A stretch of 41,896 nt of DNA from Synergistaceae bacterium OttesenSCG-928-D05 (GCA_030266985.1 JAJDJB010000010.1:1-41896); one strand, 5' to 3'. Shown: positions 1 through 8,144, counted from the first letter of the stretch. The notes: generated from the sequence alone by a model not told the origin. Numbers and translations: made by a program.

Positions 1-1
1 A

Positions 2-295
2 GACGGCGAAGGAGACGGGATTGAAATCGACGCCGTACTCTCCCGGCTCGGTTTCAGCAGCCGCGCTGATTTGAAGCTGATGCATGACACAGAGCGAAAG
101 GAACTGAAGAAACGCCTGCATTCGGTTCTGACCCCGGAACAGCGCGTGATTGTCGATTTGCTGATGGACGGCTGTCATTGCTTTGAAATCTGCGCGATGC
201 TGGACATAAAACGCCAGGCGCTGGAGTCACGATTGAAAAAGATCGGCAAACGTATACGGCCGGTTATGAAAGAATGGAGAAAGAGCAGCATGTAA
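2..295 (+). CDS. C-terminal part of a helix-turn-helix (sigma region 4-like) protein, truncated by the window edge
   Basis: The reading frame is open from the first bases of the window to TAA at 293-295, so the gene starts upstream. The visible 97 residues are an acidic lead-in, then a charged helix, then a segment resembling the helix-turn-helix of sigma-70 region 4 or of LuxR/response-regulator outputs: LTPEQRVIVDLLMDG, followed by a recognition-helix-like stretch (residues about 55-85 of the visible part) and a basic end. This is seen in sequence only as a pattern. Function is inferred to be DNA binding; the full-length protein could be a phage-type or extracytoplasmic sigma-like regulator. 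A TTG at 71 could serve as a start, but the open frame upstream makes truncation likelier. Confidence 0.6.
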   Translation, partial: DGEGDGIEIDAVLSRLGFSSRADLKLMHDTERKELKKRLHSVLTPEQRVIVDLLMDGCHCFEICAMLDIKRQALESRLKKIGKRIRPVMKEWRKSSM

Positions 296-324
296 GACGT
301 ACCGTCGTATATAAGAACGTACAG

Positions 325-365
325 CAAAAATCCAGGGCGCGCATATCGCACGCCCCGGATTTTAG
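325..365. terminator. Bidirectional intrinsic terminator
   Basis: AAATCC and GGGCG arms pair with CGCCC and GGATTT around an 11-nt loop, with A-rich and T-rich flanks on the two sides. It lies between the convergent ends of the helix-turn-helix gene and the GNAT/HMG-CoA lyase remnant. Confidence 0.7.
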
Positions 366-389
366 AAGATTACAAATGTTTTTGCGCGT

Positions 390-608
390 TTATTGTTTTT
401 TCACGGATTCGAGGGACATAAGATCCGACACGCGCCCCGCACGCAGTACGGCGCTGTCCGTCGGATGCTCGACCCATTCCTGGAGCTGTTTTGCGAGCGC
501 GATCATTTTTTCAAGATCGACACCCGTTTCGATGCCCATTTCATGGAGCATGTGAATCACGTCTTCCGAGGCGACGTTGCCCGACGCGCCGGATTTAAAA
601 ATAAGCTT
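390..608 (-). pseudogene. C-terminal remnant of a 3-hydroxy-3-methylglutaryl-CoA lyase-like (HMGL) gene
   Basis: In the minus frame ending at TAA 390-392, the translation contains SGASGNVASEDVIHML followed by GIETGVDLEKMIALAKQL. This matches the well-known C-terminal block of HMG-CoA lyase-family aldolases (G-A-S/T-G-N-V-A-S/T-E-D, then GIETGVDL). Everything upstream of this block, including the TIM barrel with its metal ligands, is missing. Instead the sequence runs directly into the GNAT gene in a different frame. The remnant carries a complete C-terminus and stop, so it looks like the 3' end of a lyase gene left by a deletion or insertion. An in-frame ATG at 710 exists, but it lies inside the GNAT coding sequence and has no visible role. 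I judge it non-functional. Confidence 0.65.
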
Positions 609-1165
609 TCCCACTCGCTTTTCGTTATTATGAAAATGTCGCACATGCTGACCGCGTCGTTTTTTTGCGGCATGATCACAGGTTTGCATCCAAGGTACCG
701 CATGCCGCATTTTTTCATAACGCGCCCGGAAGCCGGGTTTTCGACGTCGTGCCTTGCTATAACGCTCTCAAAGCCGACCTCACGGAAGCAGAATTCCATT
801 ACGGCGGTCAGCGCTTCCGTTACAATTCCCTTGTTCCAATATTTTTTGCCGATGCAATATCCCACCTCGGCAATGGTGGAGTTTTCCTCCAACCTGGGCA
901 GTCCGATGCTGCCGATCAGTTCGCCGCTTTCTTTCAGTTCGATGCCCCATTCATATGAATGCGGCAGAACATAGGCTTCGGTCCATTTTTTGAGAACCTC
1001 GCGCGTGATTTCTATGCTTGTGTGCTCTGACCAGGAAAGATAGCGCGCAACATCCGCGTCTTTTGCCCAATTGTGAAAAACGCTTTCCGCGTCATCGCGG
1101 GCAAATTTCCGTAGTTTGAGACGTGTCGTTTCAATCGTTTTTGTACCCCTATGCTTGAGCTGCAT
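557..1165 (-). CDS. GNAT-family N-acetyltransferase (RimJ/RimL type)
   Basis: This 202-residue protein has the layout of RimJ/RimL-type acetyltransferases, which move an acetyl group from acetyl-CoA to protein N-termini, amino acids or small amines. Visible marks are the N-terminal ETTRLKLRKF strand, the W-G-I-E and LIGSIGL central strands, AEVGYCIGKKYWNKGI (the acetyl-CoA-binding turn, around residues 125-140) and the ENPASGRVMKKCGM block. The start is supported by AGGGG nine bases upstream. The last 15 or so residues are odd: they read out of frame through the 5' part of an HMG-CoA lyase remnant, so the natural C-terminus was probably replaced. The substrate cannot be told. Confidence 0.85.
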   Translation of the reverse strand: MQLKHRGTKTIETTRLKLRKFARDDAESVFHNWAKDADVARYLSWSEHTSIEITREVLKKWTEAYVLPHSYEWGIELKESGELIGSIGLPRLEENSTIAEVGYCIGKKYWNKGIVTEALTAVMEFCFREVGFESVIARHDVENPASGRVMKKCGMRYLGCKPVIMPQKNDAVSMCDIFIITKSEWESLFLNPARRATSPRKT

Positions 1166-1202
1166 ACGCGCATCCCCTTGAAAAAAGAACCTTCGCTGGC
1201 CC

Positions 1203-1727
1203 TTAGTCGTCTTTTGGCGTCCCGATGCTTACGCCTTCCATCCGTTCTACGGCTTCCCGAAAGAGCGGTCCTGTCTCAGAGGGAGATTTGTACGGGATCT
1301 TCTCTCCTTCGGCGGCGACCCTCTTTAGTGTTGCCAGGTCGTTGTTCATGAATAAATTGCAGATGAAACTTTTGAGTCTGCCGTTATTATAGCGCGTAAG
1401 CATTTGTTCTATCATGTCCGATTTTTCCGCATATTCGCGATACCACGCGTCCAATCCCTTGCTCCGTATCATTTCGCAGGTTTGAAGCCATGTGTCCTGC
1501 GAATAAATTCCTTTGAAATTTTTCCGATGTGTCAGGCGTGTGCATGGGTACTCGCCGCACTCCCAGCAGCCATTCAGTTTTTTCTTAGTACAACATGCGA
1601 AAATCATACAAATCTGGGAGAAGAAGCTTTCGCTGTTGCAGCCCTCGCAGCAACTTCTTCCTTTTGTGTAGTGTCTTGGACACAGCGTGCATGTCATGCC
1701 GCATTTTCCAATCGGTTTTTTCTGCAT
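1203..1727 (-). CDS. Cysteine-rich DUF3795-type protein
   Basis: A 174-residue protein rich in cysteine near the N-terminus: GKCGMTCTLCPRHY, then CCEGC, CCTKK and CWECGEYPC. This pattern resembles DUF3795, whose members are thought to bind a metal or Fe-S cluster; no biochemical role is established. The rest is helical and charged. Three ATG codons occur in a row at 1725-1733. The third is chosen because GGAGGG at 1735-1740 is then seven bases away. The gene stands alone, downstream of an AT-rich region and just before the GNAT gene on the same strand. The family assignment rests on the cysteine pattern only. Confidence 0.65.
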   Translation of the reverse strand: MQKKPIGKCGMTCTLCPRHYTKGRSCCEGCNSESFFSQICMIFACCTKKKLNGCWECGEYPCTRLTHRKNFKGIYSQDTWLQTCEMIRSKGLDAWYREYAEKSDMIEQMLTRYNNGRLKSFICNLFMNNDLATLKRVAAEGEKIPYKSPSETGPLFREAVERMEGVSIGTPKDD

Positions 1728-1801
1728 CATCATTCCCTCCAGTTGCCCCGAGGTTGCTTTGTTTCTGTTTCTCCTCGCTCTGCAAAACATCACGCCGTAA
1801 T

Positions 1802-1823
1802 AAAGGCCAGAATGCAGGCCTTT
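1802..1823 (-). terminator. Possible terminator behind azlCD
   Basis: A 7-bp stem AAAGGCC/GGCCTTT with an 8-nt loop lies about 130 bp beyond the azlD stop. On the minus strand it is followed by TTTATTA, so the U-tract is only moderate. Confidence 0.35.
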
Positions 1824-1955
1824 GTTATTTAATTATATAGATTTTTGATTAATTTATTGTTAAGAAAGGGTTAAATGATGCATAGATTAAACATATATCG
1901 AAAGTTAAACATATTTTATACGTAGTTTAATATTATGTACTGGTAATTTATTTAG
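1824..1955. other. AT-rich spacer with a direct repeat
   Basis: No gene is visible. The stretch is strongly AT-rich compared with its neighbours and carries TTAAACATAT twice (1887-1896 and 1905-1914, an 18-bp period). It probably holds the promoter of the minus-strand cysteine-rich gene and possibly a regulator site. Confidence 0.4.
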
Positions 1956-2255
1956 TTATAAGAAAGATGCAAGAAATGCGCCTGCAATCCCTCCCGCAAG
2001 AACGACCAAAGGCCCTTGCCCCAGCCATCCGAGCGCAAATGCTACGATAGCGCCGCTTAAGGAAGATTTCAGGTCGCCGGTTGCGGCAAGTACATCCGGA
2101 AAAATGAGCGCGCCCAAAACGGCAAAGGGAATGTAGTGGAGCAATGACTCGACAAAGGGGGGCAGTTTTCTGTCGCCCAGGAAAAAAAGCGGCAGAATGC
2201 GCGAGGGCGCTGTGACAAGCATCATGCAGACGAATAAAATAAACATCGTATTCAT
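1956..2255 (-). CDS. azlD: AzlD-family branched-chain amino acid transport subunit
   Basis: A 99-residue integral membrane protein with about four hydrophobic segments and the family's usual size (about 100 residues). It contains the conserved N-terminal stretch TAPSRILPLFFL and a central YIPFAVLGALIFPD. AzlD works with AzlC as a two-subunit exporter of branched-chain amino acids in the cytoplasmic membrane. Its start codon overlaps the azlC stop by four bases, so the two are translationally coupled. Export of branched-chain amino acids or related analogues would suit a cell that ferments peptides. Confidence 0.88.
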   Translation of the reverse strand: MNTMFILFVCMMLVTAPSRILPLFFLGDRKLPPFVESLLHYIPFAVLGALIFPDVLAATGDLKSSLSGAIVAFALGWLGQGPLVVLAGGIAGAFLASFL

Positions 2256-2998
2256 GCCGGTTTATCCGCCTTTTTGTGCAAGGGGAAAAGGAATGCGCCG
2301 AGCGAAGCGGCCAACCCCGTTGCGAACATGATTTTGAGCCCGATATTCATCGAAGCGAAAATCGGCGTCCATTTAAAAAATGTGCTGAGTGCCATTGCGG
2401 CGGCTGCTACGATGAGCGCGGGGCGGTTTTTGCGTACGGAAGGTACAAGCAAACCGATGAAGAGCGCGTAAATCGCGATTCCCATGCTGTCCTGTATTTT
2501 TTGCGGTAATACCTGCGCGCCGAGAAAACCGAGCCAGGTGCCAAATACCCACGTACAGTGCCCAACGATATTCAGTCCCATAAGAAATTCCGGCGCTAAA
2601 AAACGCTCTTTTTGCATTGATGCGATACTGAAACTTTCGTCCGTGATCTCAAAGCCGATCCAGGCTTTTTTGATCCAACTCAAGCCGGGCTCAAGCCGTC
2701 TTGTAATAGAAGAAGACATCATGATGTGGCGCATATTGAGAACTGCGGTTGCCAGGAGGATTTCGGGGAAGGTTGCGCCAAGCATCAGGAGATTTAACGC
2801 AACGAACTGACTTGCGCCGGCGAAAACGATGAGCGACATGAAAATGCCTTCGGCAACGGAGAGGCCAGCGGAATTCGCAAGAATTCCGCACGCAATCGCA
2901 CTCGGCAGATAGCCGATCGCGATTGGAGTACCTGTTTTCACTCCGTTCCTGAAACCGCGTGCGGTGGAAAAATTATGATTATCGTGTACATCACTCAT
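2252..2998 (-). CDS. azlC: AzlC-family branched-chain amino acid permease
   Basis: A membrane protein of about 248 residues from the chosen ATG at 2998. The open frame extends to 3094, but the extra 32 residues have no family counterpart and the conserved region begins soon after, with RGFRNGVKTGTPIAIGYLP. Other marks are the FAGASQFVALNLL segment and LNMRHIMMSSS, both typical of AzlC. The ribosome-binding site is weak (GGGG about 11 bases upstream), so the exact start is uncertain. It is the large subunit of the AzlCD exporter and is coupled to azlD. Confidence 0.87.
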   Translation of the reverse strand: MSDVHDNHNFSTARGFRNGVKTGTPIAIGYLPSAIACGILANSAGLSVAEGIFMSLIVFAGASQFVALNLLMLGATFPEILLATAVLNMRHIMMSSSITRRLEPGLSWIKKAWIGFEITDESFSIASMQKERFLAPEFLMGLNIVGHCTWVFGTWLGFLGAQVLPQKIQDSMGIAIYALFIGLLVPSVRKNRPALIVAAAAMALSTFFKWTPIFASMNIGLKIMFATGLAASLGAFLFPLHKKADKPA

Positions 2999-3175
2999 GA
3001 ACAAAAACCCCAAGCAAAAAATGCAATATTCGGCATGATAGTGAATTTCCGGCATCCTGTCAATGAAAATAGGAAAAAATTTTAATAGAATCAATCAAAG
3101 CAAAAATGAACACAACTATCCTTTTATGCACTATAAGTTGTGAAGAGTTCCTTCTGCCGTTATCATATATTATGC

Positions 3176-3203
3176 TTGAATTGTGTAGAAAATTCTATAC
3201 AAT
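3176..3203 (+). promoter_or_regulatory. Promoter of the molybdenum hydroxylase gene
   Basis: TTGAAT (3176-3181), a 16-bp spacer and TACAAT (3198-3203) make a good sigma-70-type promoter. The start point would fall within the dyad that follows, just before the structured leader. Confidence 0.6.
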
Positions 3204-3222
3204 TTTGCAACAAAGTTGCAAT
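3204..3222. promoter_or_regulatory. TTGCAAC dyad, probable operator
   Basis: TTTGCAAC-AAA-GTTGCAAT is an inverted repeat directly downstream of the -10 box, where a bound repressor would block the start of transcription. A near-identical dyad overlaps the promoter of the molybdopterin-binding gene (37665-37683), and the same half-sites flank the cupin promoter (6411-6438). Confidence 0.5.
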
Positions 3223-3353
3223 ACCCCGAGTCCTGTCGCCTAAGGAGCCCATCTATGGTGCAGGACCAGAGAGCCCGAAAGGGCTCCAAGGGCTTCGCAG
3301 GAAACTGCGCAGCCTCCCGGGACGCAGGGCGTGCGTCCGTTGGAAAGGGGATT
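3221..3353 (+). ncRNA. Probable molybdenum-cofactor (Moco) riboswitch
   Basis: The leader folds into stacked hairpins. GTCCTG (3230-3235) pairs with CAGGAC (3261-3266) and encloses CCTAAG (3239-3244) and TATGG (3254-3258), the two halves of the classical 11-nt GAAA tetraloop receptor. Two GAAA-capped hairpins follow (GAGCCC/GGGCTC 3271-3286 and CGCAG/CTGCG 3296-3309). Then come GCCTCCCG, a GGACGCA/TGCGTCC hairpin (3320-3338) and GGAAAGGGG, which can close a short P1 with CCCC (3224-3227). Moco riboswitches are known to contain a GNRA tetraloop and receptor and to precede molybdenum cofactor or molybdoenzyme genes; the next gene is a molybdenum hydroxylase. The RNA class is inferred, not searched. 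A possible output hairpin, GCCCTT/AAGGGC, lies at about 3419-3437. Confidence 0.68.
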
Positions 3354-3491
3354 TTTATACGGCACCTCTGTGCATGTATATGCTTATCATATTCCCTTTT
3401 CTAAAAAATTATGAGAGTTGCCCTTTTTACGAAGGGCTCTATTGGTTTTCTAATATCCATTAATCTAAACAGGGCGAAGGGAGAAGAAAAC

Positions 3492-6308
3492 ATGTCAGAC
3501 GAAAAAAACTATGTGGTAAAAAATCTGACGATCAACGGCGTGCCGAAAAGGGTAATTGGCAAACCCGACACGACGTTGCTCACAGTCATCAGAGACCAGC
3601 TCAAGATGACCGGAACGAAGCGGGGGTGCGATCACGGCCAGTGCGGCGTGTGTAACCTTATTCTCAATGGTAAAGTTGTGCGTTCCTGTATCACGCGTTG
3701 GAAAAACGTACCGGATCTTGCCGAGATCGTTACGGTTGAAGGAATTGGAACCCCGGACAATCTCCATGCGCTGCAGTGGGCATTTATCGTTACCGGTGCA
3801 ATCCAGTGCGGTTTCTGTACGCCCGGATTTGTCACGGCGGGAAAAGCGCTCCTCGACGCAAATCCCAACCCGACGCGCGAAGAAGTCCGCGACTGGTACG
3901 GAAAAAATTGGATGGCGTGCCGCTGTACCGGATATAAGCAGATCGTAGACGCCGTCATGAAGGCTGCGGCGATTTTGCGCGGCGAAGAAAAAATGGAAGA
4001 CCTGGCCAAGATGTACAAACCGGGCGATTCCATTTGGAATTCACGCTATCCGCGCCCGAGCGCAGTCTACAAGGCGACCGGTACGTTCGACTACGGCGAT
4101 GACGACCGTCTCAAGCTGCCCGAAGAGTTCCTATTCATGTATCCCTACGCGCTCGAGGGTGTTCGCCATGCGAAGGTCAACAAGATCGATACGAGCGAAG
4201 CGGAGAAAATGCCGGGCGTCTTTAAGGTTCTGACGTACAAAGACGTCAAAGGCACGAACCGTATTCGCGGCCAGGTTGGCTGCCCCTCCGTTACGACGGA
4301 TGGCTGGGAGCGCCGCATCATGGTCGAAGAAGGCGACAAAATTCGCCAGTGGGGCGAGCCCGTGGCATTGGTTTGCGCAGACACCGAGAGCAACGCGCGC
4401 GCTGCAGCGGAGAAGATTAAAGTCGACTACGAACAGCTTCCCGAGCTGATCGATATCTATCAGGCGATGAAGCCCGATGCAATCAAAGTTTATGACGATA
4501 TCGAAGGCATCGACGGAATGCCCAACGCATTCAACAAACGCTGTTTCACAAAGGGCGACGATCCGAAGGAACTGATCGACAAAGCGCCGTACGTTGTCGA
4601 CGACGAATTCTACAGCTCGCGTCAGCCGCACATGGTGCTCGAAACAGACTGCGGATATGCGTACTATGACGAAGAGGGCAAAGTTACGATCGCCAGCAAA
4701 TCGATCTGCGTTTATCGTCACCAGATGATGATTGCGCGCGGCATCGGCGTTCCGCCTTCCAAGATTCGCGTTATCCAGAACAATATGGGCGCGTCCTTCG
4801 GCTACAAAGTTGCGCCGACGAACGAGCAGTACCTCGGAATCGCATTGCTTGCATGTGATCGCCCGGTCTACATGCGCCTGAATATGAAGGAGCACAACAC
4901 GAGGACGCCGAAACGCTCGCCGTTCCTTATGAAGATTAGAGTCGCCGCGGACGAAAAAGGCAAATTGATCGGCGCTGAACAGAAGTGGTACGTCGATCAC
5001 GGCCCGTACAGTGAATCTTCGAACGACCTTACCAACAAGGGCGGTCAGTTCTTCTTCGCCCCGTATGCGTACAAACACATGCGCGCGACCGGCTATACAT
5101 GCTGGAGCAACCATCGCTGGAGCGCTGCGTTCCGTGCGTATGGCGCGCCGCAGACCTATTGGGGCTGCGAAACCGCAATGGACATGCTCGCCGAAAAATG
5201 CGGCATAGATCCGTTCGATTTCCGCGAAATGAACCTGCTCCAGTGGGAGCCGCAGTCGACCAACCCGATGTCGACCTTCCCGTCCGGCTATTCGCCTGAA
5301 GTGTTCCCGCTGCCGGAAATGATGAAGAAGGCGCGTCCGTACTATGAAGAAATGAAAAAGATCGCAGCCGAGAAGAGCACGGCGGGTGTTAAATGGGGCG
5401 TTGGCGTATCGCTTGGTATCTACAACTCGAACGACGACGGCGCGGACGAAGCCGGCAGCAACATTGAGCTCACGAAGGACGGCGTCACGATCTACAACAC
5501 GTGGGAAGACCACGGTCAGGGTGCAGACATCGGTACGCTCGGTACCGCGCACGAAGCGCTGAAACCGCTTGGCCTCAGCCCGGATCAGTTCCGCCTGATT
5601 CTCTCCGACACCGCGAAGGCGCCGAACAGCGGCGCAGCGGCAGCAAGCCGTTCACAGGTCATGGTCGGAAACGCGATTCTCGACAGCTGTAAGAAACTGC
5701 TTGATGCGATGCGCAAACCGGATGGCACCTACCGCACGTACGATGAGATGATTGCTGAGAACATTCCGACCTTCTACGAAGGCCAGTCGCAGGCGCAGGT
5801 CATCAACGAAAAGGGCGAGATTGAAGTCTGCTCAGGCAACGACAAAGACACCGGCCTTGGCAAACCGTTCGGTTACCACATGTTCGCGGTCAACCTTGCG
5901 CTCGTTTCTGTCAACATGGAAACCGGCAAGGCACATTGCGAGAAGTTCGTGCTCGTGGGCGACGTAGGCGTCATCAACAACTACCTTGTCGTTGACGGTC
6001 AGCAGATGGGTGGTATCGCGCAGGGCATCGGCCTCGCGCTTACGGAAGATTTCCTTGACGAAAATAAATACAACAACTTCGTCACGATGGGACTGCCCTA
6101 CATTAAGGATATTCCGGACGATCTCACGCTTGTTCAGGTCGAAACGCCGCGTCCGCTCGGGCCGTTCGGCGCTTCCGGAACTGGTGAAATGCCGCTCGCA
6201 TCGCCGCATATCGCGGTCTGCAACGCTGTCAACAATGCATGCGGCGTAAGAATCAAGTCGCTCCCGGCAACACCGGATAAGATTCTGGCAGGCCTGCAGA
6301 GCAAATAA
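3492..6308 (+). CDS. Mop-type aldehyde oxidoreductase / xanthine dehydrogenase-family molybdenum hydroxylase
   Basis: A 938-residue single-chain molybdenum hydroxylase that oxidises an aldehyde or N-heterocycle with water-derived oxygen. The N-terminal plant-type [2Fe-2S] domain has Cys46, Cys51, Cys54 and Cys66. The second, helical [2Fe-2S] domain has Cys106, Cys109, Cys143 and Cys145 (QCGFCTPGF and ACRCTGY). The molybdopterin domains fill the rest, and Glu899 in GTGEMPLASPH is the expected catalytic base. There is no FAD domain, so the layout matches Desulfovibrio Mop (about 907 residues), not NAD-linked xanthine dehydrogenase. The start is set by GGGAGAAG before ATG 3492; the frame is open to 3411 without family similarity. 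It sits behind a dyad and a probable Moco riboswitch. The substrate is unknown. Confidence 0.9.
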   Translation: MSDEKNYVVKNLTINGVPKRVIGKPDTTLLTVIRDQLKMTGTKRGCDHGQCGVCNLILNGKVVRSCITRWKNVPDLAEIVTVEGIGTPDNLHALQWAFIVTGAIQCGFCTPGFVTAGKALLDANPNPTREEVRDWYGKNWMACRCTGYKQIVDAVMKAAAILRGEEKMEDLAKMYKPGDSIWNSRYPRPSAVYKATGTFDYGDDDRLKLPEEFLFMYPYALEGVRHAKVNKIDTSEAEKMPGVFKVLTYKDVKGTNRIRGQVGCPSVTTDGWERRIMVEEGDKIRQWGEPVALVCADTESNARAAAEKIKVDYEQLPELIDIYQAMKPDAIKVYDDIEGIDGMPNAFNKRCFTKGDDPKELIDKAPYVVDDEFYSSRQPHMVLETDCGYAYYDEEGKVTIASKSICVYRHQMMIARGIGVPPSKIRVIQNNMGASFGYKVAPTNEQYLGIALLACDRPVYMRLNMKEHNTRTPKRSPFLMKIRVAADEKGKLIGAEQKWYVDHGPYSESSNDLTNKGGQFFFAPYAYKHMRATGYTCWSNHRWSAAFRAYGAPQTYWGCETAMDMLAEKCGIDPFDFREMNLLQWEPQSTNPMSTFPSGYSPEVFPLPEMMKKARPYYEEMKKIAAEKSTAGVKWGVGVSLGIYNSNDDGADEAGSNIELTKDGVTIYNTWEDHGQGADIGTLGTAHEALKPLGLSPDQFRLILSDTAKAPNSGAAAASRSQVMVGNAILDSCKKLLDAMRKPDGTYRTYDEMIAENIPTFYEGQSQAQVINEKGEIEVCSGNDKDTGLGKPFGYHMFAVNLALVSVNMETGKAHCEKFVLVGDVGVINNYLVVDGQQMGGIAQGIGLALTEDFLDENKYNNFVTMGLPYIKDIPDDLTLVQVETPRPLGPFGASGTGEMPLASPHIAVCNAVNNACGVRIKSLPATPDKILAGLQSK

Positions 6309-6339
6309 GTTTGCCGGAACCATTTTTGGATGTGTAACG

Positions 6340-6367
6340 AGAGGGACGCGTTAAGCGTCCCTCTTTT
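6340..6367 (+). terminator. Intrinsic terminator of the molybdenum hydroxylase
   Basis: GAGGGACGC (6341-6349) pairs with GCGTCCCTC (6355-6363), followed by TTTT. Confidence 0.85.
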
Positions 6368-6410
6368 AAAAACTTCGCTTTTATTATCGGAAAAAAGAGC
6401 GCCCGAACCG

Positions 6411-6438
6411 ATGCAACAGAGTTACAATATAGTTGCAT
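6411..6438. promoter_or_regulatory. Cupin promoter with widely spaced TTGCAAC-type half-sites
   Basis: ATGCAAC (6411-6417) and GTTGCAT (6432-6438) form a perfect inverted repeat around TACAAT (6423-6428), the likely -10 box. The 14-bp gap is 11 bp, about one helical turn, longer than the 3-bp gap of the dyads at 3204 and 37665. Confidence 0.4.
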
Positions 6439-6464
6439 TTTTCTATCGCAAGGAGGTTTTCGCA

Positions 6465-6887
6465 ATGTCAGAAAAAGATGGGAAAAACTGGGGGAAGATC
6501 GAGGATATCGAAACGCTGAACGCGTCCGCGCTTGCGCCGAATATCACGAAACGCAATATTTACGGGCCTGGCAGTTTTTGGGACGACTGGGTCATGCGGC
6601 ATTTCATTTTGCCCGCTGGTGAGGCGATACCGGTTCATACCCACGACTGGGATCACCTGGCGCTTTCGCTTTCCGGTCATGGTGCGGTAGAGGTCGAAGG
6701 CGAGCCCGATTACGATATGGAGAAAGGCAACTGGGCGCGCGTGCCTGCCGGCAAGGCGCACAGTTTTAAAAATATCGGAAAAGAGGACTTTGTCTTCTTG
6801 TGCATCGTGCCGACACACGGCGATCCGCACGCGAAGAAGACCTCCATGCGCGCCGAACGTGTGAAACGAAAAGCAGGAAAGGAATAG
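6465..6887 (+). CDS. Small cupin-domain protein
   Basis: A 140-residue single-domain cupin. The two metal-binding motifs are visible: PVHTHDWDHLALSLSGHG (His-x-His and a following His) and, after the inter-motif loop, PAGKAHSFKN. Such proteins are metal-dependent sensors or small-molecule enzymes; the exact reaction cannot be told. The start is ATG 6465 with AGGAGG nine bases upstream; the frame is open to 6330, but that stretch crosses a terminator. It lies four bases before an aminotransferase gene (TTG start at 6892), so the two probably form an operon, and the cupin may act on an amino- or keto-acid from the same pathway. Its promoter carries half-sites like those of the molybdoenzyme genes. 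Confidence 0.82.
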   Translation: MSEKDGKNWGKIEDIETLNASALAPNITKRNIYGPGSFWDDWVMRHFILPAGEAIPVHTHDWDHLALSLSGHGAVEVEGEPDYDMEKGNWARVPAGKAHSFKNIGKEDFVFLCIVPTHGDPHAKKTSMRAERVKRKAGKE

Positions 6888-6891
6888 CGTC

Positions 6892-8040
6892 TTGAGCAAA
6901 TTTCTTGCCGAGAGGTATAAAAAAATAGAGCCCTCGCCGATGATGCGTATGGCTGCTGCCGCGCAAAATGTGGAGAACTGTATTGATTTGACGCTCGGCG
7001 AGCCGGACGCTCCTACGCCGCCCGAAATATGCGAGGCGCTTTTTCAGGCTGCGATCGAAGGCTGCACGCACTATGCGCCGGGATTGGGTTTGATCGGATT
7101 GCGGGACGCGATTTCCGAATACTGGGCAAAGAAATATAATCTAAGATACGGCGCGAACGAGATTTTCGTTACGACGGGAGGCAGCCAGGCTTCGCTTCTT
7201 GCGATGCAGGCGATTTTGAATCCCGGGGAAGAAGTCATTCTGCTCGAACCGTTCTTTACCTTTTATGAGCAGCACATCACACAGGCAGGCGGCGTTCCGC
7301 TCTTTTCGATGACCGGCCTTGAAAAACACTTTCTGCCGGGTGCGGATGAAGTCGAGGCAATCGTCACCGACAAAACAAAAGCGATCATCGTCAATTCTCC
7401 ATGCAATCCAACCGGCGCCGTGTATCCGCGCGAGACGCTGGAAGGGCTGGCCCGCATTGCGGAAAAGCACGATTTGCTCGTAATTTCGGACGAATTATAT
7501 GAAGCGTTTGTCTATGGTGCGAAACATATTCCGTTTGCGACGCTTCCGGGGATGCAAGAGCGAACGATAACGATCGGCGGCATGTCAAAGGCTTATGCGA
7601 TGACCGGTTGGCGAATCGGTTATGCAATGGGGCCTGCTGAAATCATAAAGACGATGCAGGTGGTTGGTGCGCCGCAGACGATTTGCGTCAACACGATGGT
7701 GCAGGAAGCGTCGGAGTTCGCGATCCGCAATTGCGATAAGCGGATCGAATCGATGGTTTCTCTCTTCGAAAAACGTGTGCAGTTTGCATCTGAACTTTTT
7801 GCTTCCATTCCGGGACTTAAAATTACGAAACCATCCGGCAGCTTTTATCTGTTCATCGACGTTGCAGGTACCGGTATGAACGGGGAAGAATTTGCGGTGA
7901 AAATGCTGGAAGAAGCTGGTGTCGTTACAGTTCCGGGGCTTTCTTTCGGTCCGCACTGCACCAACTATATCCGCGTTGCCTGTACCGTTTCGAATGAGAC
8001 AATGCGGGAAGCGGTGGAGCGGATAAAGGCTGTCCTTTAA
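6892..8040 (+). CDS. PLP-dependent class I aminotransferase (aspartate aminotransferase fold)
   Basis: A 382-residue fold-type I aminotransferase of subfamily I-gamma size. Visible marks are DLTLGEPDAPTPPE near the N-terminus, the phosphate-binding TTGGSQASLLA, VNSPCNPTGAVY (around residue 170), SDELYEAFVYG and the PLP-lysine motif GGMSKAYAMTGWRIGY. The C-terminal RVACTVSNETM contains the Arg expected to bind the substrate carboxylate. The start is TTG 6892, behind AGGAAAGGA. The substrate could be aspartate, alanine or an aromatic amino acid; the sequence alone does not decide. It follows the cupin gene by four bases. Confidence 0.9.
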   Translation: MSKFLAERYKKIEPSPMMRMAAAAQNVENCIDLTLGEPDAPTPPEICEALFQAAIEGCTHYAPGLGLIGLRDAISEYWAKKYNLRYGANEIFVTTGGSQASLLAMQAILNPGEEVILLEPFFTFYEQHITQAGGVPLFSMTGLEKHFLPGADEVEAIVTDKTKAIIVNSPCNPTGAVYPRETLEGLARIAEKHDLLVISDELYEAFVYGAKHIPFATLPGMQERTITIGGMSKAYAMTGWRIGYAMGPAEIIKTMQVVGAPQTICVNTMVQEASEFAIRNCDKRIESMVSLFEKRVQFASELFASIPGLKITKPSGSFYLFIDVAGTGMNGEEFAVKMLEEAGVVTVPGLSFGPHCTNYIRVACTVSNETMREAVERIKAVL

Positions 8041-8081
8041 TCTGGATTCAAAGTTACTGTTACATTTGCGATAAAAAACAA

Positions 8082-8118
8082 AAGCCGCGGTCGGTATTTA
8101 TCAGGCCGCGGTTTCTTG
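8082..8118. terminator. Bidirectional terminator
   Basis: An 11-bp stem centred on CCGCGG (8085-8090 with 8106-8111), with A-rich and T-rich flanks, between two convergent genes. Confidence 0.75.
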
Positions 8119-8144
8119 ATTGATTTTCACTTTTTCGTAGTGTC

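Noticed and set aside
4131-5552. A 473-codon minus-strand frame inside the molybdenum hydroxylase gene
   Set aside because: It is the mirror of a GC-rich, codon-biased gene with clear family motifs on the plus strand; its own translation is Arg/Val/Phe-rich with no motif.
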